Assembly: GCA_002308595.1 (NCBI GenBank)
Contig: DBWH01000034.1
Location: 1-37,859, forward strand
Direction: 5' to 3'
Source of the DNA: Mageeibacillus sp. UBA1243
GTDB lineage: Bacteria > Bacillota > Clostridia > UBA1212
Length of the DNA: 37,859 nt
Positions within the stretch are counted from its first letter, which is position 1, and every line of letters starts with the position of its first letter. This document shows positions 1-7,474 of this stretch, piece by piece. The position numbers were made by a program, and so were the translations under genes. The notes beneath the pieces are model-generated. The model searched no databases. It was not told the DNA's origin and saw nothing but the letters and a program-made list of their open reading frames with translations.

Positions 1-37
1 CTTTTCTTTCTATATCCAAAATATGAATAATTCAATA

Positions 38-216
38 GTGAAGTTTGCCCTTACGGGCAAGTGAAGACGTTCGCTTCGCTCCCTAATGAAGTATTGCGGC
101 TCCGCCGCAAAGTGAAGTTAAGTGTTCCGCTATCGTGCCGAAGGCACACTTCACGCGCGAAGCGCACTTTTACAAGGCGCAGCCTTGCTTCACGTTCCGC
201 GCGAGCGGAACACTTA
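38..216. repeat. Cluster of short GC-rich hairpins separated by GTGAAG words
   Basis: Non-coding DNA packed with small inverted repeats. Arms are TTGCCC/GGGCAA (45-50 and 55-60), TTGCGGC/GCCGCAA (94-100 and 104-110), GTGCC/GGCAC near 135-147, GCGC/GCGC near 156-166, CAAGGC/GCCTTG near 174-188, and GTTCCGC/GCGGAAC (194-200 and 205-211). A longer pair, TAAGTGTTCCGCT (119-131) and its complement (204-216), encloses the right half. The hexamer GTGAAG separates units on the left (38, 61, 112, with ATGAAG at 86), and its complement CTTCAC separates them on the right (about 149 and 188), so the block is roughly two-fold symmetric. It resembles a REP/BIME-like or non-autonomous mobile repeat. No ORF is supported here. 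Confidence 0.7.
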
Positions 217-218
217 GT

Positions 219-259
219 TGAAAGAAACCTGATTTGGTAGACAAATCAGGTTTCTTTCA
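219..259 (-). terminator. Strong hairpin terminator after tRNA-Leu
   Basis: A perfect 18-bp inverted repeat (219-236 and 242-259) with a 5-nt loop begins one base beyond the encoded CCA end of the tRNA. Read on the minus strand, the 3' arm is T-rich (GGTTTCTTTC), which fits intrinsic termination of the tRNA transcript. No long uninterrupted T tract follows it. Confidence 0.75.
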
Positions 260-348
260 TGGTGCCGGCGACCGGACTCGAACCGGTACGGAGCTCTCAC
301 TCCGAGGGATTTTAAGTCCCTTGCGTCTGCCAATTTCGCCACGCCGGC
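260..348 (-). tRNA. tRNA-Leu (anticodon TAA)
   Basis: The reverse complement starts GCCGGCG and ends CGCCGGCACCA, so the acceptor stem pairs and CCA is encoded. The anticodon stem AGGGA/TCCCT encloses the loop CTTAAAA, giving anticodon TAA (leucine, UUA/UUG codons). The T arm reads CCGGTTCGAGTCCGG. The long variable arm (CGGAGTGAGAGCTCCG region) makes it a class II tRNA, as expected for leucine. Total length is 89 nt including CCA. A consensus-like promoter lies upstream on the minus strand and a strong hairpin immediately downstream, so it is probably a single-gene transcript. Confidence 0.95.
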
Positions 349-358
349 GGCAGTGTGA

Positions 359-388
359 AGTATAGCAGTACGGGCGCATACTTGTCAA
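359..388 (-). promoter_or_regulatory. Sigma-70-type promoter of tRNA-Leu
   Basis: On the minus strand a perfect -35 TTGACA (383-388) and a -10 TATACT (359-364) are separated by 18 bp. The -10 box ends 10 bp before the mature tRNA 5' end at 348. Both boxes are near consensus, as expected for a highly expressed stable RNA. Confidence 0.8.
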
Positions 389-411
389 GATTTTTGTTGG
401 TTATGCGCCCG
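371..411. repeat. Inverted repeat spanning the tRNA-Leu -35 region
   Basis: CGGGCGCATA (371-380) and its exact complement TATGCGCCCG (402-411) flank a 21-bp centre that holds the -35 box of the tRNA promoter. It also lies just downstream of the AEC permease stop codon at 434 on the same strand. It could therefore be a long-loop terminator for that gene, or an operator for the tRNA promoter. The sequence does not decide between them. Confidence 0.45.
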
Positions 412-433
412 GGCTTTTACATTCCGGTATAAC

Positions 434-1420
434 TCAAAACAGCTTCAGGAGAAGCGCGGCAAGAGGCATTGTCGCCATCGAAAGGATTGTTGAAATCGGT
501 ACCATTCTGCCTGCCGTCTCGCGGTCAAGGTCAAACTTCTCGGCAAAGATAGAAGTGATTGTCGCGCAGGGAGCAGCGCTGCAGAGAAGCACGACAACGG
601 CCACCTCGTAGCTGTAAAAGAGCCCTGTGACCTTGAAGAGTAAAAGTACTGTAAATGCCAGGACAGGCGCCAGAAACTGCCTGAGAGCGATTGAGAGCCA
701 CATTCTGCCGCCCCTGAAAATGCCTTTGAACCTGTTTTCAGCCATGTGGTAGCCGACAACGAACATCGAGAGCGGCACGACGGTGCTGTCGAGGAGCGTG
801 ATTGCCTTGACGATAAACGACGGGACATAATGGTTTATCGGTGCAAAGAAGATGATGAGGCCGATGAAGATTGAAATCGTTGCCGGGTTCAGGAGAATCT
901 TCTTCGGCGATATGTACTTGATGTCGTTGGTCGCAAGGTAGCAGCCGACGGTCCAGAGGAAAAGCTGGAAGCCGATGTTGAAAACGGTCGCGTAGATTGC
1001 GGCGGAATCGCCAAGGATACTCTTGATGAGCGGGATGCCCATGTAGCCGCAGTTTCCGAAGATAGCGGCGATTCTTACCGTGCCGAGGTTTTTGATCCTT
1101 TCGATTTCGGTCTGAGCGTTTTCGGAATCTTCCGGCAAGATTTTGCGCTTCCGCCTTATGATGAGCATTGCGGAGACGGTGAAAAGGCCGTGGCAGATGA
1201 AAGAAAGCAGCACGGTGAAGCCTGCGTTTTTCAGTATTTCTACGTCAAAATCCCTGATGTAGGGGGCGATGAGCATTGCCGGCTGGGCAACGTATAAGAT
1301 ATAGTCAGAGACGCCCTTCGCAAGTGCCCTGCCCTGCGTGATCTTCAGCTTGTTGAAGAGGAAGCCCGGCAGGAGCAGGAGGCAGAGCGATGCGGTTGTA
1401 ATAAATACGGTCCAAATCAT
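434..1420 (-). CDS. AEC (auxin efflux carrier) family permease
   Basis: A 328-residue integral membrane protein whose hydrophobic segments are distributed as in the AEC/PIN-like family (PF03547). The N-terminus (TASLCLLLLPGFLFNKLK) and the segment FGNCGYMGIPLI near residues 120-130 are typical: the GN.GYMGIPL block is the family hallmark. Family members export or import small carboxylates such as malate or malonate; the substrate cannot be read here. A hydrophilic basic loop near residues 88-112 fits the central cytosolic loop. The ATG has no convincing Shine-Dalgarno sequence and lies 14 bp after the stop of the preceding large lipoprotein gene, so the two are probably co-transcribed and perhaps translationally coupled. 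Length is normal and no domain is missing. Confidence 0.85.
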   Translation of the reverse strand: MIWTVFITTASLCLLLLPGFLFNKLKITQGRALAKGVSDYILYVAQPAMLIAPYIRDFDVEILKNAGFTVLLSFICHGLFTVSAMLIIRRKRKILPEDSENAQTEIERIKNLGTVRIAAIFGNCGYMGIPLIKSILGDSAAIYATVFNIGFQLFLWTVGCYLATNDIKYISPKKILLNPATISIFIGLIIFFAPINHYVPSFIVKAITLLDSTVVPLSMFVVGYHMAENRFKGIFRGGRMWLSIALRQFLAPVLAFTVLLLFKVTGLFYSYEVAVVVLLCSAAPCATITSIFAEKFDLDRETAGRMVPISTILSMATMPLAALLLKLF

Positions 1421-1434
1421 TTTGATTTAAAAGT

Positions 1435-4400
1435 TCATTCAGCTGTGACCCTGAACGTGCGTGTATCTGTAAAGTTTTCCTGGTTGACGATAAAGCTGTA
1501 GTCGAAATATCCGTCGAGCGAATAGTTCACCTGGTAGCCGTCAAATTCCTTTACGTTGTAGACGTAGTCGACCCATTCGCCGTTAACGAGTTCCTGAATC
1601 TTGGGCCTTACAAGTTTTGTGAAGCCGTTCACGCGAACCGCATTGGCGTTACGTCCGCCGGTGACTGTAAACTCGGCAACGTTGTTTTCGCACTTCACGA
1701 CTGCGATGTAGTCGTCATAAACTGCCTCTCCCTTGGTGACTGAAAGAACACGCCAAGGGTTAACGATCGAGTCTTCAATCACATAGTCAACGTTGTGGTC
1801 GTCTTTCTGGTCGGCAACGCCGAAAGGCAGCAGAATGAACACAAACTTCATCGTATCGCCCTTCTTGAAAGCCAGCATGTCCGCGTCAACGCCTATCTCA
1901 ACCTTGTTGAGAAGCGCGCCGTCTTTGATTACGGAGTTTCTCATGACGAGGCATCCGTTAAACGGTTTGCCGCCGACTGTCATTTCGAACGATTTGACTA
2001 TAAATCCGAAGTTTTCAACGTCGTTCGTGCCGCTCGCAACGTGGTAGTTGTAGAGGCTGAAGTAGGGGTTTTCCTTGGCGAGTTTGTATGTTTCCTCGCT
2101 CTGGGTCTTCTTGGTATTGTTCTTGAGTTCTACGATTGAGCCGTCCTCGGCTTTGTACTTGGTGGTTTCCATGCACTGGAACCTGGGGTCAAAGTAGAAG
2201 AGCGTGAAGTTCTCGCGGGCGTCTTTATACGTGACATCCTTTAGGACTGTCATTTCTATCGTGTAATACGTTCTGTTTTCGTCGTTCTGAGGGAACTCGA
2301 CGTGCCTCAGCGAATACTCAATCGCGCCGTCGTAGGTCACGTACGAGTAGTCAAGGTCGGAGTAAACGGGGCCGACCGAGCGTATCTCGGAATCTGTGTA
2401 CTCAGACTGGTAAACTTTCTTGCCGTCTTTATAAGAGATGAAGCCGGGTCTTCCGACCGAGTTAAACTGAGGCTGAGAATCCCACATGATACCGCTGCAG
2501 CCGCGGAAATCGGGGAGCGTCCAGCCGTCTCTGCCGTACACAAAATAAGGCGCGATGCAGTTTGACTCTGTGACACCCGTAGAAAGGTGGTAATAGCCAA
2601 TGTGAAAACTGATTGACGAAATCTGCTTCAGTGCGTTTGCGCCCCAGTTCTGGTAGAGATTGAGGAACGTGTAAGTGATGTCATTTCCTGCACTGACGTA
2701 GAGAGGATAGACCGTGACGCCGTACTGGGTGTCTTTCGGGTCGTAGTAGCCTTCCTCGTGCTCGCCGGCAAAATTCTTGCAGACTTCGGGCTCGATAGGG
2801 ACGAGCATCATCTTGTCGTCAAGAAGAGCCGCCGCCTCGAGGCAGCCGTTGTTTCCGTTCGTAAGGAAATAGATTCTTCTGTCGTCGCCTGACGCGGAAA
2901 CCTTAACGGTGCCGCCGTAATAGTTGTTCCTGTTTTTCTTGCCGTAAGCTGTAGAAAAGTCTGTTCCGTTAAGCGTCAGCGAGTACGCGCCCGTGTTCGT
3001 GTCGTAGCCTACAGCTTTCACCTTGGACTGTTTTGAGTACTGCTCCGTGACCTCAATTGCAAGAGGATTGCGCTCGAAATATGCCTCCTTCTGAAGCTCA
3101 TCGAACGTGTGCCTGCCGTCCGCATAAATTCTGTGGCCGAACGAGCTGTCGGTGTCCTTCTTGTGCTTTCCTGATATGTCTATGTAAATCTCGACAACGT
3201 AGCTGTCGCCTTCCGTGTAAACCCTCGTCTTTGTCACACCGTCGTTTTCCGCGATGACGCCAATGACACCCGCGTCTTTTATGTCAAAGCCGATGTACTC
3301 GAAATTCTCGGTTGCATTGGCGATTTCATTGAGAACCGTGCCGCCCTCTAGGCCCATGATGAGCTTTTCGACGGAGCTCTTCGGAATCACGTACCTCTCA
3401 CCAAACTCGGCAAGATTTTCAACCTGAGCATCGTAAAGGATTCTGTTTTCGCAGTGCATCTTGTCGGAGTATGAATGAAGTGTCTGCTCGAAGCCGTACT
3501 TTACAGAAGGAACGGAGGGGGCCTTGGCGAGTCTGACGTTTTCAATCTTCACAAGGTCGTTTTCGCCCGCGCCGTCAATGTCAAATCTGATACCGCAGAG
3601 GTTGCCCTTGTAGCCGTCAAAATCAGGGATGTAGACGCTTATGGTGTGCGTTTTATTATCGGCGTCAAACTTGAACCGGCGCTTCTGGTCCTGCGTGTAG
3701 CCCGTGCCGCCGTCGTAGATGTAGAAAAGCTCGCCGGACGTGGCGTTGCCGGTTACAGTGAGGTCAAAGACAATCGAGTTGGCACCGCTTAAAGACTGTT
3801 TTCCGTTGGCGACAAGGTAGGGGTCGTTACCGGTTTCAGTTTTAAACGTAACAGCGTCGCTTGTGACCGAGATGTCCTTGATGTTGTTTCCTTTGACGTC
3901 CATTGAACCGAAATTCACGGGGCTGACTATCTCGTACACGTCGCCTGTGCTTCCGATGGTGTCAAACGCAAGGTCTCTGATGTTAACCTCGTAGTAGTAA
4001 ACACCCATCTTGTTCGTGTTGACCCTGCCGTTTGACGAGGAAGTCGTACCGAAAACAAAGCCGTCGGCAGTTTTCACGTAGCCCGTGATGCCACCCGTGA
4101 GGAGCGGAACGCCGTTTGCGTTCATGATCGAGGTAAGCCCCCTCTCGGAACCGCCCTTCAGAGTGATTGCAAACCTTGAAGTTAGGTTCTGTACGGTGAA
4201 ACCGTCACGGTCGGGGCTGTCGTAGAAGCCCTGGATGCCGTTCAGAAGATCCGCCGCATAGACAATGCTGGAAGCAAGAGTTGTCTCATCGCCAATGTCC
4301 CTCGGCGCCGGCGTGGGCTCCGGAACTTCAGTTGCTTTCGGAGCATCGGTTTCGCTGCCGTTTCCGCTGCTTTTGCCGCCGTTGCAGCCGGCAAGCGGTA

Positions 4401-4458
4401 TAACCGCCGCGAGGCAGACAAGGCTTAATACGCATGCAATTAGTTTTTTGAAATTCAT
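1435..4458 (-). CDS. Very large secreted lipoprotein, function unknown
   Basis: A 1007-residue protein starting with a lipoprotein signal peptide: basic MNFKK, a hydrophobic core, and lipobox LAGC with Cys near residue 25. A Ser/Gly/Pro/Glu-rich linker follows (to about 55). Nothing after that is membrane-spanning, so it should be lipid-anchored outside the cell. The remainder is rich in beta-strand-like, aromatic and Gly/Asn/Asp segments. Residues about 190-320, ending in a D..KIENVRLAK stretch, look like a carbohydrate-binding-type beta sandwich; this is inference from pattern only. I recognise no catalytic motif and no named family. AGGAG lies upstream of the ATG. The gene ends 14 bp before the AEC permease, suggesting a two-gene unit linking surface capture or sensing to transport. 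The elongasome gene mrdA ends just 59 bp upstream on the same strand. Confidence 0.8.
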   Translation of the reverse strand: MNFKKLIACVLSLVCLAAVIPLAGCNGGKSSGNGSETDAPKATEVPEPTPAPRDIGDETTLASSIVYAADLLNGIQGFYDSPDRDGFTVQNLTSRFAITLKGGSERGLTSIMNANGVPLLTGGITGYVKTADGFVFGTTSSSNGRVNTNKMGVYYYEVNIRDLAFDTIGSTGDVYEIVSPVNFGSMDVKGNNIKDISVTSDAVTFKTETGNDPYLVANGKQSLSGANSIVFDLTVTGNATSGELFYIYDGGTGYTQDQKRRFKFDADNKTHTISVYIPDFDGYKGNLCGIRFDIDGAGENDLVKIENVRLAKAPSVPSVKYGFEQTLHSYSDKMHCENRILYDAQVENLAEFGERYVIPKSSVEKLIMGLEGGTVLNEIANATENFEYIGFDIKDAGVIGVIAENDGVTKTRVYTEGDSYVVEIYIDISGKHKKDTDSSFGHRIYADGRHTFDELQKEAYFERNPLAIEVTEQYSKQSKVKAVGYDTNTGAYSLTLNGTDFSTAYGKKNRNNYYGGTVKVSASGDDRRIYFLTNGNNGCLEAAALLDDKMMLVPIEPEVCKNFAGEHEEGYYDPKDTQYGVTVYPLYVSAGNDITYTFLNLYQNWGANALKQISSISFHIGYYHLSTGVTESNCIAPYFVYGRDGWTLPDFRGCSGIMWDSQPQFNSVGRPGFISYKDGKKVYQSEYTDSEIRSVGPVYSDLDYSYVTYDGAIEYSLRHVEFPQNDENRTYYTIEMTVLKDVTYKDARENFTLFYFDPRFQCMETTKYKAEDGSIVELKNNTKKTQSEETYKLAKENPYFSLYNYHVASGTNDVENFGFIVKSFEMTVGGKPFNGCLVMRNSVIKDGALLNKVEIGVDADMLAFKKGDTMKFVFILLPFGVADQKDDHNVDYVIEDSIVNPWRVLSVTKGEAVYDDYIAVVKCENNVAEFTVTGGRNANAVRVNGFTKLVRPKIQELVNGEWVDYVYNVKEFDGYQVNYSLDGYFDYSFIVNQENFTDTRTFRVTAE

Positions 4459-4499
4459 CTTCCTGCTCCTCTCATGTCTTCATCGGAGTTTGTTTTATA

Positions 4500-4513
4500 G
4501 TTAACGTGTTAAC
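4500..4513. repeat. Doubled GTTAAC in the mrdA-lipoprotein gap
   Basis: GTTAAC, two bases, then GTTAAC again occurs in the 59-bp gap between the mrdA stop and the lipoprotein start. On the minus strand it reads CGTTAAC twice with a period of 8, followed by TATAAA, a possible -10 element for the lipoprotein gene. No good -35 is visible. A related CGTTAA repeat occurs upstream of fakA at 17241-17290. Confidence 0.35.
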
Positions 4514-4517
4514 GTTT

Positions 4518-6686
4518 TCAGTTCGTGCGGCTTCTTGTGTCAAACCACTTGCCGAGCCTCTGACCGCTTCCGATCGTTCCCGTGAACCTGTCGTAAGCGT
4601 GAACGCCCGTCTTGTCGCCCTCTTCGTACGAGCCCTCAAACCAGCAGTCGAGGATGGCTCCTATCATCGGGAAAGTGTTACCGCTGTAGACGCCGTGCTC
4701 AAGCATGAGCGTGAGGGCTATCTGAGGATCGTTGTAAGGCGCAAAGCCAGTGTAAAAACCGTGCGAGGACTGCTCGTTCGTACCCGTCTGGGCCGTTCCG
4801 GTCTTGCCGGCAATAAAATACTTCGGATAAAGGGCCGCCTGCTTTCTGATTGCGGGGTAAGCCTCTATCATCTTGGTCATTGCGAGCCTGACAAGGTCAA
4901 TCGTATCCTGCGAGACGCCTGTCTCGTAAGCCTTAATCTCTTTTTCGAAAATAATGCCGCCCTTGCCGTCAGTTACCGACTTTATAAGGTGCATGTCGTA
5001 GAGCGTGCCGCCGTTTGCGACCGCGCCCGTGTAGCGGTTGACCTGGATAGGCGTAAACGTTGTATAAAGCTGTCCGATGCACGTTGCGGCCGTGGAAGCG
5101 TCAGTCCACTTGTGGTAGCGCCCTGCCTCAAAAATATCCATCGTGTCCGGATTGCTTCTGAAGCCCTTCTTTTCGGGGATTTCTATACCCGAGTACTCGC
5201 CAAGGCCGAACTGCCTTGCCCAGAAATCAATCTTGTCGATTCCGGCCTCTATGCCGACGGTCGAAAAGTATACGTTGCACGATCTTCCGAGGGCCGAGAC
5301 GAGGTCCTGGTCATTGTGAACGGACAGGCATTTCATCTTTCTTCCGCCCACAATAATATATCCCGGACAGTTTATGAGCCTTTCGCTGTCCGTTACGCCC
5401 GCCTCAAGAGCCGCTATCGCGACGATGGGCTTTATCATTGACCCTATCGGGTAGGCACCCTGTGTGCAGCGGTTTACGCTTGGCGAGTTTTTGCTGTCAA
5501 GGATTGTTTTTATCTGTTCCTGCGCCTTGTAATCTGAAAGCGGAGCCACGAAAAGGTTGCTGTCGTAGCCGGGGTATGAAACCATCGCAAGGAGCTCGCC
5601 CGTGTTTACGTCCGAAACCAGTGCCGCGCCTGCGTCGCAGTCGCCGTAGTTGTCGCTCTCATTGACCGATCTTGCGACGGTGTCCTTAACGACCGCATCC
5701 ATTGAGGCATAGAGCCGCTCCTGAAGCTTAATGTCAACAGTCAGGTAGACGTCGTTTCCCGGTGTCGGCGCGACGTATCCCGTCTCAGTCACGGTGCCGT
5801 CCGGCAGTTTTTCGTAGTACCTCGCGCCTCTTTTCCCGCGCAGATAGTCCTCGCAGACAAGCTCAATGCCTATCTTTCCGATGACGTCGTCCCTGAAATA
5901 GCCAAGGTCTTTCTTCTCCTTGTACTCGTCCTTGTCGATGGCTCTAACGTAACCGATGACGGGGCCCATCGCCGCGCTGCTCGTGTAGTACCTGTAGTAG
6001 GTTTCCTCGGTCGTCACCCCGTGAAAGTCAATAGACTTTGACGTTATCTCGTCAACCGTTTTCCTGCAAACGTCAAGCCCTATCGCCGTAGGAACGATCG
6101 TATCAAGCCCGTACGTGTAAGTCGTATAGCGGATCGACATGATCTTGTAAGCCTCAGCCTCTGTATACTCGTCGGAAATGTTGAAAACCTTTGTCCTGAG
6201 GTAGTTAAAAGCTGATGCGGGCGTGTCAAAATTCGCCTTTTCAGCCTTGGAGGTTACAATGTCGTTTATAAAAGCCTGCTTGTTTGAAAGCTCCGAAGCC
6301 TCGTCGACCAAAGGCCCCCACTCAAGCGGATAGAGCAGATAATCGGCAAGGTAGTTCTGGTAAACGTCGCCGTTCTTCTCAAACATTGTCACGAGCTCAA
6401 GGTACATTCTGTCGCGGTAATCCTGATCGTCGTCGGTGTTTATCATATACACCTTATACGCCAATCTGTTTCCCGCAAGCAGCACACCGTTCCTGTCGTA
6501 GATATTGCCCCTCGGAGCGTCAAGCGGCAGGCTGTACTCGTTATACTTTTTTGCGTCTTCGCTGAGCTCCTCGCCGCGGATAACCTGGAGCGTAAAAAGG
6601 CGCACGCAAAGAGCCGCCATCACAAGGATGAGGATCAGCCCGAGGTAAGTTATCCGGTTCGTAAGAAGCTTTTTGAATCCGTTCAT
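4518..6686 (-). CDS. mrdA: Penicillin-binding protein 2, elongasome transpeptidase
   Basis: A 722-residue class B penicillin-binding protein that cross-links peptidoglycan during lateral wall growth together with MreBCD and RodA. A single N-terminal membrane helix (about residues 11-30, ITYLGLILILVMAALCVRLF) precedes the pedestal domain (RGNIYDRNGVLLAGN near 60), with the transpeptidase domain in the C-terminal half. The active-site motifs are visible: SxxK as S-M-I-K near residue 414, SxN as S-C-N near 467, and KTG in GKTGTAQTG near 624. It is last in the radC-mreBCD-mrdA operon, 48 bp after mreD. That gap holds an inverted pair of the dispersed octamer. The ATG has only a weak ribosome binding site. 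The partner rodA is not in this window. Confidence 0.93.
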   Translation of the reverse strand: MNGFKKLLTNRITYLGLILILVMAALCVRLFTLQVIRGEELSEDAKKYNEYSLPLDAPRGNIYDRNGVLLAGNRLAYKVYMINTDDDQDYRDRMYLELVTMFEKNGDVYQNYLADYLLYPLEWGPLVDEASELSNKQAFINDIVTSKAEKANFDTPASAFNYLRTKVFNISDEYTEAEAYKIMSIRYTTYTYGLDTIVPTAIGLDVCRKTVDEITSKSIDFHGVTTEETYYRYYTSSAAMGPVIGYVRAIDKDEYKEKKDLGYFRDDVIGKIGIELVCEDYLRGKRGARYYEKLPDGTVTETGYVAPTPGNDVYLTVDIKLQERLYASMDAVVKDTVARSVNESDNYGDCDAGAALVSDVNTGELLAMVSYPGYDSNLFVAPLSDYKAQEQIKTILDSKNSPSVNRCTQGAYPIGSMIKPIVAIAALEAGVTDSERLINCPGYIIVGGRKMKCLSVHNDQDLVSALGRSCNVYFSTVGIEAGIDKIDFWARQFGLGEYSGIEIPEKKGFRSNPDTMDIFEAGRYHKWTDASTAATCIGQLYTTFTPIQVNRYTGAVANGGTLYDMHLIKSVTDGKGGIIFEKEIKAYETGVSQDTIDLVRLAMTKMIEAYPAIRKQAALYPKYFIAGKTGTAQTGTNEQSSHGFYTGFAPYNDPQIALTLMLEHGVYSGNTFPMIGAILDCWFEGSYEEGDKTGVHAYDRFTGTIGSGQRLGKWFDTRSRTN

Positions 6687-6700
6687 GTGTGGTTGTTTTG

Positions 6701-6729
6701 CATTGGCGGTATCTTTGAAATCGCCAATG
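6701..6729. repeat. Inverted pair of the dispersed octamer in the mreD-mrdA gap
   Basis: CATTGGCG (6701-6708) and its complement CGCCAATG (6722-6729) are separated by 13 bp and can form an 8-bp stem, extendable by two weaker pairs. Together they fill most of the 48-bp gap between mreD and mrdA. In Neisseria, inverted pairs of the DNA uptake sequence often act as terminators. Here there is no T tract, so attenuation or mRNA stabilisation is as likely. Confidence 0.6.
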
Positions 6730-6734
6730 AGTCG

Positions 6735-7418
6735 TCAGTCAAAATCGATTCCCTTGCGCCTGTCGCGGCCGAGCTTTTTAAGAGCAAGCGTCACGGGTAC
6801 GGCAAGTACCAGGAAAAAGAGATAAGTGTAAAGCGACGACGGGAGAATCTTTCTGAGAAGATGCCCCGCAAAGTCTTCGTAAAGGAGCGGCGCCCTCGAT
6901 GCGTAAAGGGACAGAAATCTTGCAAGAAAACCCAGTACGAAGGTGTACGCAAAGATGAAAACAGGCCCCGACGATACGTAAAAGACGATTTTGCCTTTGA
7001 ACGCGGGCCTCACGGCAAGCGCGGTCAGGAAGCACACGTACATGTATACAAGAGCGTAGAATCCGAGGTACCGCCCGAAAGAGACGTCAACGGCAAGCCC
7101 GCTGAAAAGTCCGAGGAACATTGCAAACGTCGGCTCGCTGCTCATCGAAATTAGCACGATGACGGCAAGCAGTATGTTCGGCTTGGCCCCGAACACGCGA
7201 AGGTCGTTTAAGATTGCCTCCTGAAGTATTACGGAGAGGACCGCTGCAAAGATTGAAAAGGCAAGCTTTCTCCCGGTGAGCGCGGCGTCGAAATCGCCCT
7301 CACCGCCAAGGAACACGCTCCTCGTGTAAAGCCTGAAGCTCTCCCTGGCCCCGGAAGCGGATTCGCCGGATTTTCCTTTTCTGAAAAAGCGCTTTATTGC
7401 TTTTGTGTTAAGAAACAT
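6735..7418 (-). CDS. mreD: Rod shape-determining membrane protein MreD
   Basis: A 227-residue hydrophobic protein with about five membrane segments from residue 50 onwards (for example LAFSIFAAVLSVILQEAILN and PNILLAVIVLISM) after a charged N-terminal extension of some 45 residues. MreD joins MreC and links cytosolic MreB to the wall synthases PBP2 and RodA. Identity rests on this hydropathy pattern, the block EPTFAMFLGLFSGLAVDVSFG, and its position between mreC and mrdA. The ATG follows a perfect GGAGGT. It lies 55 bp after mreC, with a small hairpin in that gap. The charged N-terminal extension is longer than usual for MreD. Confidence 0.88.
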   Translation of the reverse strand: MFLNTKAIKRFFRKGKSGESASGARESFRLYTRSVFLGGEGDFDAALTGRKLAFSIFAAVLSVILQEAILNDLRVFGAKPNILLAVIVLISMSSEPTFAMFLGLFSGLAVDVSFGRYLGFYALVYMYVCFLTALAVRPAFKGKIVFYVSSGPVFIFAYTFVLGFLARFLSLYASRAPLLYEDFAGHLLRKILPSSLYTYLFFLVLAVPVTLALKKLGRDRRKGIDFD

Positions 7419-7448
7419 CAGTTACCTCCGCCAAGAGACGACGCCTCA

Positions 7449-7474
7449 AAGCGGCAGAGCCTGTCCTGCCGCTT
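7449..7474 (-). promoter_or_regulatory. Hairpin after the mreC stop codon
   Basis: AAGCGGCAG (7449-7457) pairs with CTGCCGCTT (7466-7474) around an 8-nt loop, beginning at the mreC stop. There is no T tract, so full termination is unlikely. It may lower or pace mreD expression, or protect the mRNA end. Confidence 0.35.

Noticed and set aside
38..216. Possible CRISPR array
   Set aside because: Repeats are short hairpins of different sequence without regular spacers, and no cas genes are present.
4506..5441. A 311-codon open frame on plus opposite mrdA
   Set aside because: It is an antisense shadow of a well-supported PBP2 gene with all active-site motifs; it has no recognisable domain or ribosome binding site.
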